DNA from: Hofstenia miamia
Taxonomy: Eukaryota > Xenacoelomorpha > Acoela
Assembly (NCBI GenBank): GCA_004352715.1
Contig: SCFE01000088.1
Span: 1,185,627-1,231,160, forward strand
DNA length: 45,534 bases
Direction of reading: 5' to 3'
Of the stretch, positions 1-12,175 are shown one piece after another. The position numbers and the translations under genes are program-made. How positions within the stretch are numbered: the first letter of the stretch is position 1; every line of letters starts with the position of its first letter. The notes under the pieces are model-generated. The model made no database searches. It worked only from the letters and a program-made list of their open reading frames with translations, and was not told where the DNA came from.

Positions 1-31
<31 letters not shown>
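1..31. repeat. (TA)n microsatellite at the left edge
   Basis: Perfect TA dinucleotide repeat truncated by the window edge. Confidence 0.95.
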
Positions 32-33
<2 letters not shown>

Positions 34-88
34 TAAATGGATTCGAATAGCATAAATGGATAAAAAGCTTGTTTGTTTTAACTTTCAG

Positions 89-141
89 GTGATCCTGTTA
101 GGGCTTTCGTAGTTACCGTTGGAACTGCGGTTTTGATATAA
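89..141 (+). CDS. Possible terminal exon, unassigned
   Basis: After the good acceptor TTTTAACTTTCAG an open frame (GT GAT CCT ...) encodes DPVRAFVVTVGTAVLI and stops at TAA 139-141. Composition is richer in G and C than around it. The rest of any gene would lie outside the window to the left. Confidence 0.3.
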
Positions 142-1576
142 AACCGTTATCACTGAAATTTGCTAGTGTTTATTTGTAATTTGTATTCAAGGCAAAGTGT
201 TTATCAAATTCAAACGATATACCCGCCTGAACTAACTCATTCGTGTTTTATTTACTACTTACAGGCTAGCACACTGAGTGAACCTCTGTAGCAATCCATT
301 TCAGGTGCGAAACATTCCCTCAAAATAATTTGAAATGCTTAATGAAAAACTTAAATATATTCAATCAAGAAATTTATAATAAAAGTTCATTTGTTTTGTT
401 CAATGAAAATACCAAATAACAAATTTATTAATAAAAACTTAAAGCTTCCCAAAAAAACTTGAATTTTGTTACACATTCTAGCATATACCTAAAACAATAC
501 GCTATTTCAAAAACTACTTCTCTTAGATTGAAAACATTTTTTCGGTAATAGTACCAAAAGAAAATGTTTTTGCTTTAATGTTTGATTGAATTGATAGATG
601 GGCTGTCAACTAACTGTAAGCTCCCTATTATCAACATTACTTGGCCGTTTTAGACATGTGTTAAATAATTTCCTATATTTTTATTTATAATTTTCCAAAA
701 CAATTTATCGCTGACTCTATGTGGTTATCGTTGCACATTTATATCAAAACGTCGTTAAACCATAAACCTATACGCCCTGTATAAATATTATGTTCTAGAC
801 AATCTGAATTTAAACAACATTGCTCAAGTGGACGTCAAGAGTGTCTCCCAATCGGGTTCCCTTACATTCCCCAGATTTTCACAGCGGAGTACTAAAATTG
901 GTGAGGTCAATTAGGCAATATATATGCAGATAAAAGTACTTCGTTAACTGACACTTGTCATTATTAACTCCTAAAAAATAACTGGAAAATATGGCTTACG
1001 CTATAACACTGCAAAGAACTTGAGATTTCTATTTTACTGCACTTAATCTTGCATATAGGCAATCAAAGTTATTATAATGGCAGTAGATCCTCTTAAGTCA
1101 TAAACTATGGTATGACAGACAATTACTCCCAAAAATCTACTAATGTACAGTCTCTTCTGATAATTACTTCATATTTTGAAAATTCAAAATTTTGAAATAA
1201 AACTAATGTATTATCAAATTTTTAAACAGATACATTGACTGTAAATATAAAATGTGAAAACTTCTGTTAAGAAGTCTTGCTCATTAATAATTCATTTGGC
1301 AAGGAATTAAGCTGATATTCAACTTGTACATAAATGGTTTCAATTTTTCTGCCAAGTCATTACATCAAATACCTTGTTTTAAGTGATCACCTAGGAGTAA
1401 TGACATGCAAATCTTGAGAGATACAGAAGATTCTCACTGGTCATCTTCAATTAAAAGCAAAACTTAATATTAATAAGTACCTCATTCGAAATTAACCTAA
1501 TGCAGAAGACAAGAACAACATAAAACTACAAAAATACTTCGTTTAAGAATTCTTTATTTCTAAATAAATAAATTAA
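142..1576. other. AT-rich sequence, nothing recognised
   Basis: No ORF, RNA or transposon homology seen by eye; plausibly intergenic or intronic. Confidence 0.6.
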
Positions 1577-1617
1577 TATATATATATATATATATTAATA
1601 GTAAATATATATATATA
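1577..1617. repeat. Interrupted (TA)n tract
   Basis: Two TA runs separated by TTAATAGTAAA. Confidence 0.9.
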
Positions 1618-1781
1618 TAAAATCTAGGGCATACTTTTAAACTATTTCAGCAGTTTTTTTGAATTCTCACTATTGTAAATAAATACCGTAGCCTATTTGC
1701 TTAACATAGTGATAGATATAAACTTTTCCAAAGCTGAACTTCACAGTATCAGGAATATGCTTGCCAAATTGACATCATTCT

Positions 1782-1782
<1 letters not shown>

Positions 1783-1815
<33 letters not shown>

Positions 1816-2009
1816 NNNNNNNNNNNNNNNNNNNNNNNNNNNNNNNNNNNNNNNNNNNNNNNNNNNNNNNNNNNNNNNNNNNNNNNNNNNNNNNNNNNNN
1901 NNNNNNNNNNNNNNNNNNNNNNNNNNNNNNNNNNNNNNNNNNNNNNNNNNNNNNNNNNNNNNNNNNNNNNNNNNNNNNNNNNNNNNNNNNNNNNNNNATA
2001 TATATATAT
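1783..2009. repeat. (TA)n with assembly gap (182 N, 1816-1997)
   Basis: TA repeats abut both sides of the gap, so the missing bases are probably more TA repeat. Confidence 0.95.
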
Positions 2010-2469
2010 TACAATGGAATAACAGAAAAATACCTATTGAAGCAATCTATAGCTTCACATAGATCAATAAAATAATAATTTTGATGCGCGGCTACCTATA
2101 CTTTGAAATGCAATATTTATTGGAATTTATTGCTAAATTTCAAATCTTGACGTTAATTTCAAATATTTATCTCTAATATTGCCTTCAGCTGCGGGCCAGA
2201 ATTTCTGAGTGAGTAAATTGCTCATTTTAATAAATTTAAACATCGATATCATTTATATTTTACCAGAATTCAATATTTCCCAATATATAAACTACGTTTT
2301 TAAGAATTTAATTCGAGTTGAAATTCAAAATGCTCAAGAACCCAAAAAGATTATATTTTGAAACATTATTTTTCAATTCATTGTTTTTAGCAAAAATAAT
2401 GCAGAAATAATTGAACAGAAATGTAAAAAAGTGAAATTATTAATTTATACTTTTCAAATTATATTACAG

Positions 2470-2526
2470 GCTTGTCGTGAAAAAGGTGACCCACATACCA
2501 CACCACACGTGATGCGGCTGGGGTGA
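2470..2526 (+). CDS. Possible short terminal exon, unassigned
   Basis: After acceptor ATATTACAG the frame reads ACREKGDPHTTPHVMRLG and a TGA stop. GC-richer than its surroundings. No partner exon identified; could be chance. Confidence 0.2.
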   Translation, partial: ACREKGDPHTTPHVMRLG

Positions 2527-2770
2527 AATTTTAGCTTGTGGGGATTTTCGTGATAACATTTTTGCAGCTAACCTCAATAATTCTAAAAGTGATCAATCAC
2601 GAACTTTACAAAAATAGTTTTACAAAGTATGACTACGGTGGAGATACTGAATCATTTGTAAATTTTTAAGAAATTTATGTATATTAATACATATTAAATA
2701 TGAATTAAAGTACTCAATGTCTACAAATGCTTTGTATTAAAATATTTAGCAGTTTTGCACATACAATTAG

Positions 2771-2922
2771 TGTGGGAATTTCTGGGGCAGAATTTTATTA
2801 CTATGGTCCTGGAGACATACAGTTCTTTAGTCGAAATGATCCACGATCTAATTTTAAAAATGAAATGTTTATACGGTTATACCCACTTCCTACTCAAGTT
2901 TATTGTGTTCAATAAAACTTGA
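2771..2922 (+). CDS. Possible terminal exon, two open frames
   Basis: After CATACAATTAG two frames are open. One gives WEFLGQNFITMVLETYSS and ends at 2922; the other gives VGISGAEFYYYGPGD and ends at 2915. AATAAA lies at 2911-2916, inside the frame ends. The helical first frame looks more protein-like, but neither is recognised. Confidence 0.2.
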
Positions 2923-4715
2923 TTCCAAGAAATTTAATTATCACAGGAATTTTGGAAACTCTGTCAATAAAGTTGTGAAAATTGAAATCATTCAATTTTA
3001 CAACTGAAACCTTATTATACTTGCCTGAAGTAAAACTGTTAGAGTTTAAGAATCACTTTGTCCTTGTTAATTGAATGATAGAGTAGGATTTCGTCAAATA
3101 CACTAAATCTAAGCAGCTCATTTTACAATAATTTAAGGAAACTACCATTTTCGTATAAATTATTAATAAATATAATCTTGGGAGTATGGCAACTGGTCCC
3201 CATCAACAACCATTCATATTAAACGAAGCATTCCGAAATTGTCTATGATCTCTCAATAGATAACATTGAGGAAATATATTTATTCAAGTCAGTACTGACA
3301 AGCCTTGAAATGTGCAGAGAATCAAAGTGAAGGTTGAGCGCTAAAATATGTACGTGTTATGCTAAACATTTCATAACATCGCTGATTGATTTCTCGTTTG
3401 TGACAGGTGGACAGACTTTGAAATAAAGATTTTAATAATTCACTCTCTGATAAGACCGTTAATTCAATAACAATTTTAATTCGAAGATTTATTCCCAGTA
3501 CCATTGGTGATTTTTGCTAATCCATCTACTTTGTTATTCACGGGAACTTAGCAAAGCGATGCTATAAAATTTGGATTGCAGACAACAAAGTTTATCTGTA
3601 CTAGCTCAAAGTAGAATTATCCAAAGAAAAGTGTTAAACCTTGTTAGATCTTTCCAGCAAAAATACTCCATTTTGATATCTTATCTTTAAAATCAATAGA
3701 GACTCCATTGGTTACATTCTCAAATTGTAATACTGCCTGCGTATTAGTTTGGCTGACCTTGAATGTTAAGACCCATTCTATCCTTTGTAATCTTCCTAAA
3801 TATTTTGAATGTGTGCATGTAAATATTAAAATCAATGGTGAATATTTTTGCAAGTAATGTTTCATGATACTAATAATATACAAAACTAGAAAATTAAGGT
3901 CAAACACATTTTCATAATTAATGTACATATATATGAACGATTAACATAGATAATATATCAATTCATGGTGTGCTGTTTTTGATCACTCTTTTCATTTTAG
4001 TATCTCATTTTTATTAACTTAATTCAATATAAATATTTCATTCAAAGAATGATCACAATGGAATTATCAAGTTTAGAATTTTACAAATTGAAAAGTAGTA
4101 ACATTATAATTTTCTATGCCATCATAATTTTAATTTGTTTTCAAATCAAGTAAATATCATCTTGGAATATCCATTCACATAAATTCTAAAAATAGACCAA
4201 CTCATTTAAGGGCCTAATTAAAAGGGCAAATTGTAAAAGCAATGCTGCGAAACTTCAATATCAATTTAGTTGTAAATTCAATTCATTATTAAGGATTACT
4301 CTACACTCAATTCGTAAACAGCACACCTCGCAGAACTCACAAAAACAACAAAAACGGATAGAAAGTTTACTAATGAAGTTTTAATTTGAAAATAAATGCT
4401 CACAAAGCATTTTTGGATGTCAATTTTTACCTTTTGCTTATACTCTTCATGACTTAAAGCACTTGCATCAACTGAAATATATATATATTTATATTTATAT
4501 ATACTAGACATCGCATTGATCAAGAAAAATGACATGAGAAATATACATACACTTGATGAAAGCACTTAACTACATATTTAATGTATTCATTCTTCTCCAT
4601 TTCATTCTATTAACTGCTGAAAGCAATCTACCAAGAATTCTGTGAACTTACTAATAATTTCAAGTCATATTCGCTTAATCTCTTTTTCAATAAGCAAATT
4701 TAAAGATATTATTGT
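2923..4715. other. AT-rich sequence, nothing recognised
   Basis: Only short random ORFs (for example minus 3928-3644 and 4565-4296), with AT-biased codons and no motif. Confidence 0.6.
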
Positions 4716-5455
4716 CTCAGGCTTTCAACCGTAAACTCCATCTTGCAAAAAACCCAAAATCCAGAAATCAGGAGTGCTTAGATCAGGAGATGTGGTTAGC
4801 CACTCAACTTGGCAAATGCGGCCAATCTATCGTTTTGGAAGGCCTTCAATAATACTAAAAATAAAACTCAGGAAAACCTGGTTGATTTTGATTGCTGGTT
4901 GCAGAGGAATCCTACACCAGTAATGGTACCTTCTTTAATATTCAAATGATAGTGTATTGTAAAATTTCATAAAAAGACTTTGTTGAGCAATCGCCAATCA
5001 ATAATTGCAATTATCCTATTAGCATTATCATTTGCCTTGCAATTTGACTTCCCAGACAAAAATGTCAACTTCAAAATATCAGAATTTTTTTTCATCCATG
5101 TTAAAAAATGTTACGGCTAACTGATAATCACTTCATGAAATCCTTGCCATAAAGTAGGAATATAGGATTTCAGAGAAAAGGCATTTTCTTAGAATAACTG
5201 AGTCTCCTAATATTCCTGATTGGTGTACAATATTTCTTGACGATGTTTTTGAACTTTTCTCCACAATTGTCTGCACATAGGCAATTTAGTTACTGATCTT
5301 CAAGACTGACGAACGTCAGTAACAGAGCCCTTTTCATCAGATTTTTTTATTGCAATTACTTGCTTTCCTGTTACAGTATGCTGATGAAATAAGTTAAAGA
5401 ATTGGCGAGCAGTTACAACAGCATTGTGATTGCGCTAAGTGTGCTATTGGTGTAC
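4716..5455 (-). pseudogene. Decayed DDE transposase (Tc1/mariner-IS630 superfamily)
   Basis: Read on the minus strand from about 5430: NAVVTARQFF, then DEKGSVTDVRQS (the GSV.DRPRSGR type linker), then SSRNIVHQSGISRDSV (helix-turn-helix), then TFFNMDEKKF (around 5090, the second catalytic region), and IGRICQVEWL with SPDLSTPDFWILGFLQDGVY in two parts near 4745-4835. The SPDL.P.DF.LWG.LKD.VY block is the third catalytic region of a common animal transposase family. Multiple stops and frameshifts occur. No terminal inverted repeats were found. Confidence 0.75.
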
Positions 5456-5462
5456 AATTTTG

Positions 5463-5463
<1 letters not shown>

Positions 5464-5506
<43 letters not shown>
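5464..5506. repeat. (TA)n microsatellite
   Basis: Uninterrupted TA run next to the 5' side of the transposase remnant. Confidence 0.95.
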
Positions 5507-5507
<1 letters not shown>

Positions 5508-6949
5508 TTATTTACTTTTACAATGAAAATCTAATATGGTTTAATTGAGAACAATGCTGTTTCGAAGTATTTAATGACATTAATAGATCAAAATCAAGTT
5601 AAAAATAATTATTTCAAAATCGTAATTCAAAATTGAAAATTGAACATTAATAGCATATATATCAGCCGATGTTCATGATGGAACATGCATCTTCCGACAT
5701 AGAATGTTTTTAACAAAATTCTTAGCTCGTAATACGATCTTATAAAGTAGAAATCAAACCACATGAGATAGGGTAGGGTGGGCGGAGCATGTTCGAATGG
5801 TTATGAGGCAAAGTTTTCGTAAAGTAACAATAGGCAATTGTGAGACAGAAATCCACTTTTGTTGAGAGAATCGGAAACAAAAAAATTGCTAATTTTAGAA
5901 ACTGCAAAATATTTTTTTAGTATTTTTCAACGTTGCCTGCTTGAAAACAATTGGATATACTTGGAAATTTAGTTGAATTTTATTAAATAAATTATCATTT
6001 ATTTAGCTCTTAGTGAAATTGGATTCTATCCAATAACACCGATGATATAACCTTCCGCAAAAAATTAGCTTTATAAATAGGTTTTTAGGCTGAACTGAAA
6101 TTTCATTGTATTATAATTTTGTTACTATATATTAGTATCTCGTTTGTAAACTAGATTTCTATTGCGAGTAAAACTAGATGAAATTTGAAAAATGATTCTG
6201 TATTTTCTAGGCAATAAATGATTCAAAACATTTGCCATTGGTGACGTAGTGTCATAAACATTGTCATAAAACGAATTTGGGCAATAGAATATCGCAAATA
6301 GTCTTTGGAGCAGAATTTCTTTGGGTTGGACAACTTGAGGCAGCAGAATGCGTGAACATGGGACAGGGCACGAAATCTCTATGCGGTGTGGAGTGGTTGT
6401 AAGAATTTCATCTTTGAAATAGTTAGAAAGTACAATTTTTTGTGACGCTATTGATCATAAAAAGTCAAATACACTATTGAGTAGTTTCATGGCAGTAGAA
6501 TGATAAAAATCAATGTTTCATTTATCAATAACTTAGGTTTTTGAACGAATATGCACCATTTGGTTAACATTATTTCAGAATATATGATTCTCTTAAATCG
6601 ATTTATCATATCAGCAACAGCCCTTAGCAAAAAACTATTCAAACTGTAAGAGTTTCGTGTTTACTCATTCTCTTAGAAATTTGAGAATAGAAAAGTTGCC
6701 TTCATGGTAATTGGTGCAAATGAATAAGTGATTTAAGAATAGTAATCTAACAATTTATGATTAAGCTCCATTTGGCTGTGAATGATATTTTTTGAAAGGG
6801 GGACATCAGCGTTCTTATGCGTTCCTCAGTAAAGAATGCAGGCAGAAATTCTGCTTACAAACGTTCCCCCTGCACGATATAAACACTTCTTCTAATATTA
6901 ATAAATGATATAATTCATACAAATACTTCAAATAAATGCATCATGCTAG
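5507..6949. other. AT-rich sequence, nothing recognised
   Basis: No convincing ORF. A slightly GC-richer patch at 6300-6400 shows no motif. Confidence 0.55.
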
Positions 6950-7925
6950 TACTCTTCTATCAAAGTGCAACAGTTGATTTAGTAGATCATTCAATATTAA
7001 TCAAATTTTTGGAAAATTGTGGAATAAAGCATACTGTTCTCAAATGGATACAATCATATTTGACTAAATGAATGCAATACGTTTCATTTAATAATATAAA
7101 ATGAAATTTGTTCAAAAATATATGTGAAATGCCTCAAGGCTTTATTCCAGGCCCTATTACGTATATAAATTGTAACTCTTTTAGAGGCAAATATCTAGCT
7201 TCGTTCAATTAAATATCATATTTATGCTGATGATACAAAATTTTTTGTAACAACAAATTGAAAAAATGTGGACATTACTAAAAAATTCTGTTTAAAGGTG
7301 GCATGCAATTTAGAAAATCTACTGTTTTCTGTACATCAAATTTTAAATACTTCGAAAACGATTATATTTTAACACTTTTCAATACTCAAAGTTTTAATGA
7401 ATATATTGAAAATGTTCGTACATAATCTGGCTTAGTATTCGATAGGAATTTAACAATAAAAGATCATGTATCTCAGTTAGTTAAAAATTCATATTTTATT
7501 CTGAAAAATCTTTACAAAATTAGGAATTATCGGCCAAATAATTCTCGATCAGAACTCATCAGAACATTAATTCTAGCTAAACTAGACTACGGTAAAAAAT
7601 TCCTATATCATAAAATATAAAGTTTGTATTCGAATCTTCAAAGCAGTCCATAATATGCTCTTACATATTTAAATGATTTATTTGTTTTTGAAAGTTCAAC
7701 TAAGAGAACTTCTAGATAAAAATTCAAAATCATAAATATATTGAATCAAAACGATTGATCTCAATTGCTGGTGCCTATATGTTAAAAAATGTTAGTGCAA
7801 ATACCAGAAATGCAATCATTTTATCCAGCTTTAAAAAATTACTGAAAACAGAACTCTTAGCTGAACTCAATATTTACACAGATATTTTGTTATTTTATAT
7901 GTGCGAAATATAAGAAAAGCACCTT
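6950..7925 (+). pseudogene. Decayed CR1/jockey-type non-LTR retrotransposon (RT fragment)
   Basis: Broken frames give DLVDHSILIKFLENCGIK (about 6970; the usual form is FDTVDHSIL), WIQSYLT, MPQGFIPGP, then YADDTKFF at about 7222, the RT catalytic core. Further on come LVFDRNLTIKDHVSQLVK (7435-7485), LKNLYKIRNY and ELIRTLILAKLDYGKKFLY (7550-7605), the usual LINE thumb region. Several in-frame stops and shifts are present. It is 5'-truncated and ends just before the (TA)n tract at 7939. The clade is not resolved beyond CR1/jockey-like. Confidence 0.75.
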
Positions 7926-7938
7926 TTATATGCATACA

Positions 7939-7970
<32 letters not shown>
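7939..7970. repeat. (TA)n microsatellite after the CR1/jockey-like LINE
   Basis: TA run immediately beyond the LINE 3' end; it could have grown from the element's tail. Confidence 0.95.
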
Positions 7971-7972
<2 letters not shown>

Positions 7973-9022
7973 TTCCAATAATCAAGAATTAATTTAATGA
8001 ATATATTCTATGTTGATGAGGCTTTTCATTTGCTACATTCGCCATTCCTTTCTTAGTGACTATGGAAATTTATATTGCCGTAAGCTCTAAGCACTTTTTC
8101 CTAAAGATTTTTTTCAATATTTCCTGATGAGTATAGTTCAATGAAGCATCCAAACATACTATTATGTTACCATAAAATCATTGTTAAAAACATTTATTTC
8201 ACAGTTGTTCACAGATATATTCTGGAAAATTACACATGAACGCTGTTTTATTGTATTCTAGTGTTACATGCTAGCAAAGCAATTCCTTAGCACATAATCA
8301 AATTGAAAAGCATAGGCAACGTAACCATGATACACTTAATAAATTTGTTTTCGAACTGAATTCCTGTGTAATATGAAATGCTTTCGATTAGAGCTAGCTA
8401 AAAAATAAACTTTTATACGGACATATTATCTCAAAAAATAACAGCATCAACGTATGCCACAAAATTCAGTTTCAGCGACAGCTCAAAACGATTAGTGTGG
8501 AACTAATCAATTTAGCCTTTTCAACTTATAAACCCAAAAACTACAAATTTATGAAATTAAAAATATTCTTAGACTGTCTCGCGCGACTATAAAATTTTGC
8601 ACACTTTTTGACAAAATTTGTCCAAGTTTATAGATTACTATGGAAATTCTGGGATAAGATGCATCCATGCTGAAGGGTGTTATCATGTAAGGGTCAACAC
8701 TCGTGTTTAAGTTCGTAAAAGTATAACACATCTTCAATGCAAAATAACCATTTTTAATGCACTTCCGATTTTCTAAAGCACTTTCGAAATGTACTAATAA
8801 CTACTGTTCAACTTCTAATGAAATTTAAAGCCCATGGCAGCAACACTAATCTCCATTATTTCTCTTTAAGCAGATAGAAGTCCTAAGCTATATTCAAACG
8901 AAACAAGCCATGCAGTGCCCCAAGTCAAGGTCGTGGCGACTAAAAGGATTAGCGACCGGACAGAAATTACAAAGTGTAAATGAAAAAGGATACAGTCCCT
9001 TATCCAGCGGTGCTTTCCTATT

Positions 9023-9024
<2 letters not shown>
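7971..9024. other. Mostly AT-rich; GC-richer patch at 8905-9015
   Basis: The patch (CATGCAGTGCCCCAAGTC onward) is compositionally distinct and may be a repeat fragment; no identity could be given. Confidence 0.5.
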
Positions 9025-9058
<34 letters not shown>

Positions 9059-9428
9059 NNNNNNNNNNNNNNNNNNNNNNNNNNNNNNNNNNNNNNNNNN
9101 NNNNNNNNNNNNNNNNNNNNNNNNNNNNNNNNNNNNNNNNNNNNNNNNNNNNNNNNNNNNNNNNNNNNNNNNNNNNNNNNNNNNNNNNNNNNNNNNNNNN
9201 NNNNNNNNNNNNNNNNNNNNNNNNNNNNNNNNNNNNNNNNNNNNNNNNNNNNNNNNNNNNNNNNNNNNNNNNNNNNNNNNNNNNNNNNNNNNNNNNNNNN
9301 NNNNNNNNNNNNNNNNNNNNNNNNNNNNNNNNNNNNNNNNNNNNNNNNNNNNNNNNNNNNNNNNNNNNNNNNNNNNNNNNNNNNNNNNNNNNNNNNNNNN
9401 NNNNNNNNNNNNNNNNNNNNNNNNNNNN

Positions 9429-9458
<30 letters not shown>
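9025..9458. repeat. (TA)n with assembly gap (370 N, 9059-9428)
   Basis: TA repeats abut both sides of the gap. Confidence 0.95.
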
Positions 9459-9461
<3 letters not shown>

Positions 9462-9506
9462 AATGAAATGCTACATAAATGCATTTTAAAATTGAATCCA
9501 CTATTT

Positions 9507-9539
9507 GACGCGTTTCGATCTTTTATTGATCATCGTCAG
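9507..9539 (-). ncRNA. Hammerhead-ribozyme-like motif (possible Penelope/retrozyme relic)
   Basis: The minus strand reads CTGACGA, then T, GATC, AATAAAA, GATC, GAAA, CGCG, TC. CTGANGA and GAAA are the two conserved core boxes of a hammerhead; GATC/GATC forms stem II, and the tiny palindromic CGCG before TC fits the minimal stem III seen in Penelope-like hammerheads that act as dimers. Against activity: a U is unpaired between CTGACGA and stem II, and stem I pairs poorly. I see no Penelope coding sequence next to it. Confidence 0.3.
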
Positions 9540-9594
9540 AATATTTTCCCAGGAAATTGTTTTTTTTACAAAACTGTAAACTACACTTTATAAT

Positions 9595-10327
9595 AATTTA
9601 TGAGACATACTGCAAATAGAGGATATATAATCCTGAATTTGTTTCGTTTATATGCAAGCTCGTTTCATATGAGGTGCTTAGCAATTTAATTCAAAATCTA
9701 GCAACTCAAATTGAGATTTCTAAATATATAAGTTACTATGTTGAAGCATTATTTCCTTTATAATGCCGTATGTAATGTAAAAAAAATACTAAATTTCATT
9801 TACCATTACTAATGTTATCAGGCCCGTGGCTTGCATTTGAAATTTAGGGGGGCCATGTCCCCGCTACAGTTCAATACATTAATCATAGTTTTACTCATAT
9901 GAAATAGTTTCACACTTTTTCATTGTTTTTAATAGAATTACATTAGTATTATGTATATTTCAACTAAAAGATATTCTCTCTAAATTAGTTACAGAATATT
10001 AGAATTAATACTATTGAGTTTTGTATCCAGGAGGCCAAAATGAAGAGGGGCACGGTGGCCCAACAGGGAGGGCCATGCCCCCTGGCCCTCCCCTAGCCAC
10101 GGCCCTGAATGTTATTAATATTGATAATACGATTGCTACGCACAAAATATAATAGTAAATATGCAAATTCAACGTTCAACAATGTAGTTAGCACAAAATT
10201 TATTGAGTTAACCGTAAGGACAAACAATTATCAAAAAAATTAGCAATCAAAGAATTTAATCAATCTAGTATTTATTGCCATATTTAGTCTATGCTGTACA
10301 AAAAAAATTACGACTTAAGCGCAAAAT
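9595..10327. repeat. Block A, copy 1 (near-identical to 14110-14552)
   Basis: Apart from the hAT-like MITE with its extra target copy (297 bp) and a missing GCTGTAA near 9620, this block aligns end to end with 14110-14552 with only scattered substitutions. The homology begins abruptly at AATTTATGAGACATACTGC. No ORF is convincing. It may be an interspersed repeat or the other haplotype of one locus. Confidence 0.9.
9819..10107. mobile_element. hAT-like MITE, 289 bp, with 8-bp target duplication
   Basis: Ends are CAGGCCCGTGGCT and, reversed, CAGGGCCGTGGCT: a 13-bp inverted repeat with one mismatch. Perfect target duplications AATGTTAT flank it (9811-9818 and 10108-10115). Sub-terminal G/C runs around GGGGGGCCATG and GGGAGGGCCATG are also inverted. 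There is no coding capacity. The paralogous block at 14110-14552 lacks the element at the matching place, which gives an empty site and proves the boundaries. Confidence 0.93.
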
Positions 10328-11469
10328 TTTTTAGAACAATTTGTCTTATGCATTAGTTAACCAAAAATTTTGAAAAAACTCTATATATGTAAATGAACTT
10401 TTTTTACTTTTGAAAATATTCTACCATATAATCAACTTGGGTTTCATAGCTGGCATAGTATCCAAGACGCAATGATTCCAATTACTTAACAAATTTAGTA
10501 TAATGTATCTTGCATTAATTGCCGGCCCTTAAATTTAATTAATTATTTAATAAAGGGTTTAATTCCAAAAATTTTTGATAGATTTCCAAAGGAAGAGTAT
10601 GAATTATAGAATTAGGGATATAATTATTAATTTTTAAAAAATGTATTTTGAACGGGAGAAAGTTGAATCAACTGTCATTGGTCCTATTTGAAATGCGATT
10701 TCTAAAATGATTTAATAAAACAATGTTAAACACAGAGACATCTACTAATGCAGACGACAGATGCTTTAATAAGTACAGTCGAAAATGCTTTTGATGCCAC
10801 AAAAACCTTCAAATTATATTGAAAAATTGAGCAATTATTTCAGAAGCAATACAGTAAGAGCAACCATTGAAAAACACAATTCATAATTTTCTCACCGAAA
10901 ACTTATTGTAATCTAATAACTAATGTTAAACTAAAGATTAATAAAGCAAAGTGAATCAGTGAATTGCCTAAGCGTTGAAATCTACAATGAATTAAAGTTT
11001 GAAAAGAAATTTCAGAGTATAATTCAAAATATGATTGCTGGTGTTAGATATCTTTATAACTTACGCAATACAGTGTCAGTAGATTTATCAGAGACAATTT
11101 TCAATTGTTTTTTATTTACTTAAAACTTCTCTAAAGACTTCCATTTATGTTCCATAGGAACTCAAACTTTTGCATAGGGACATGTCGTAGAATCGGAATA
11201 TCCAAATATTGAAAATTATATGTTTTCTGCTAAGTGTATCTGCAGATGTTATCTATTATATTTAAATTCAAATTTTGCCTGAAATATTTACATTTCATAT
11301 TCGACTACACTAAAGTAAATGATTGACTAAAGTTACTTTTAATTAAGTAAATGTCTTAATATAATAGTTTTCACTAGAAATATATTATAGTATGAAATAG
11401 CTTAGATTATGAAACTTCAGAGGAAAAAAATTATGAATATGATGTATAATTTATGATTAAGCTTTAAAA
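10328..11469. other. AT-rich sequence, nothing recognised
   Basis: No ORF or repeat border seen. Confidence 0.55.
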
Positions 11470-12175
11470 CTGCTTTGACTTCTACTACCAAATGTGTGCT
11501 TACAGCTTGACGTTGGATTGACTTTCAGTTTCTAGGGTCTGGACGTTTTCCTTGGGATACTATCTAAGCCCAACAAAACTGCCTTCTGTTCTACCATCCC
11601 TTTCTACCTAGGAAACTCTAACTTCACAAATGCACTTGTGGTTCTTGCTTACTGCAGCTACGTAACTTTCTTCAATTTCCTCAATCTCTATATTTCTTCT
11701 TCCTACTCTGGTAGCGGAGTTACTATTGAACTAGAAAGACTGAACAGTGGGTTAAATCATCTAAAGCCTATTGATCATTGATTCCTCTGATGACTCCTTG
11801 CACTGAGAATGACAATATGCATTGAATCTGATCGGCAGATAAAAGGCAAAGGCCGAGCTTCTGCCTTGAGAAGGTTGAGTCTTTCATTTCGAAACTACTA
11901 AAGTAGCAATTGGTAAATAGGGATCGCCTGCTGTTATCTACACAAAGATCTGATACAGCAATTCTGCCTCATATAGGCACAGCATGCGCTCATAAGCCAG
12001 AAGAAAAGTGTCATCCCTTACAAAATGTACTCATCTGTGGCAAAAGTTAACAGTAAGCAGTCTTGCTTGCAGTGCTTCAACTGCACCGCCGTCTATTCAT
12101 TACAAACTAAGCAAGCAGGCAAAGACGACGTTGCCGTCTCCACCTGCACACAGAACACATGGTTGCCTCTTCTTC
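11470..12175. other. GC-richer unidentified block before block B
   Basis: Base composition is clearly less AT-rich than its surroundings and there are short open stretches (for example 12008-12256 plus, 82 codons, no ATG-led domain recognised). It could be a decayed LTR retrotransposon or other repeat body whose 3' end is block B. No protease, RT or integrase motif is visible, so I do not assign it. Confidence 0.35.

Noticed and set aside
8866-9593. Long ORFs on both strands spanning N gaps (also around 1697-2062, 12409-13513, 23327-23704, 28458-29683 and 37863-38141)
   Set aside because: They are open only because N and (TA)n (Tyr-Ile repeats) contain no stops; no real protein sequence supports them.
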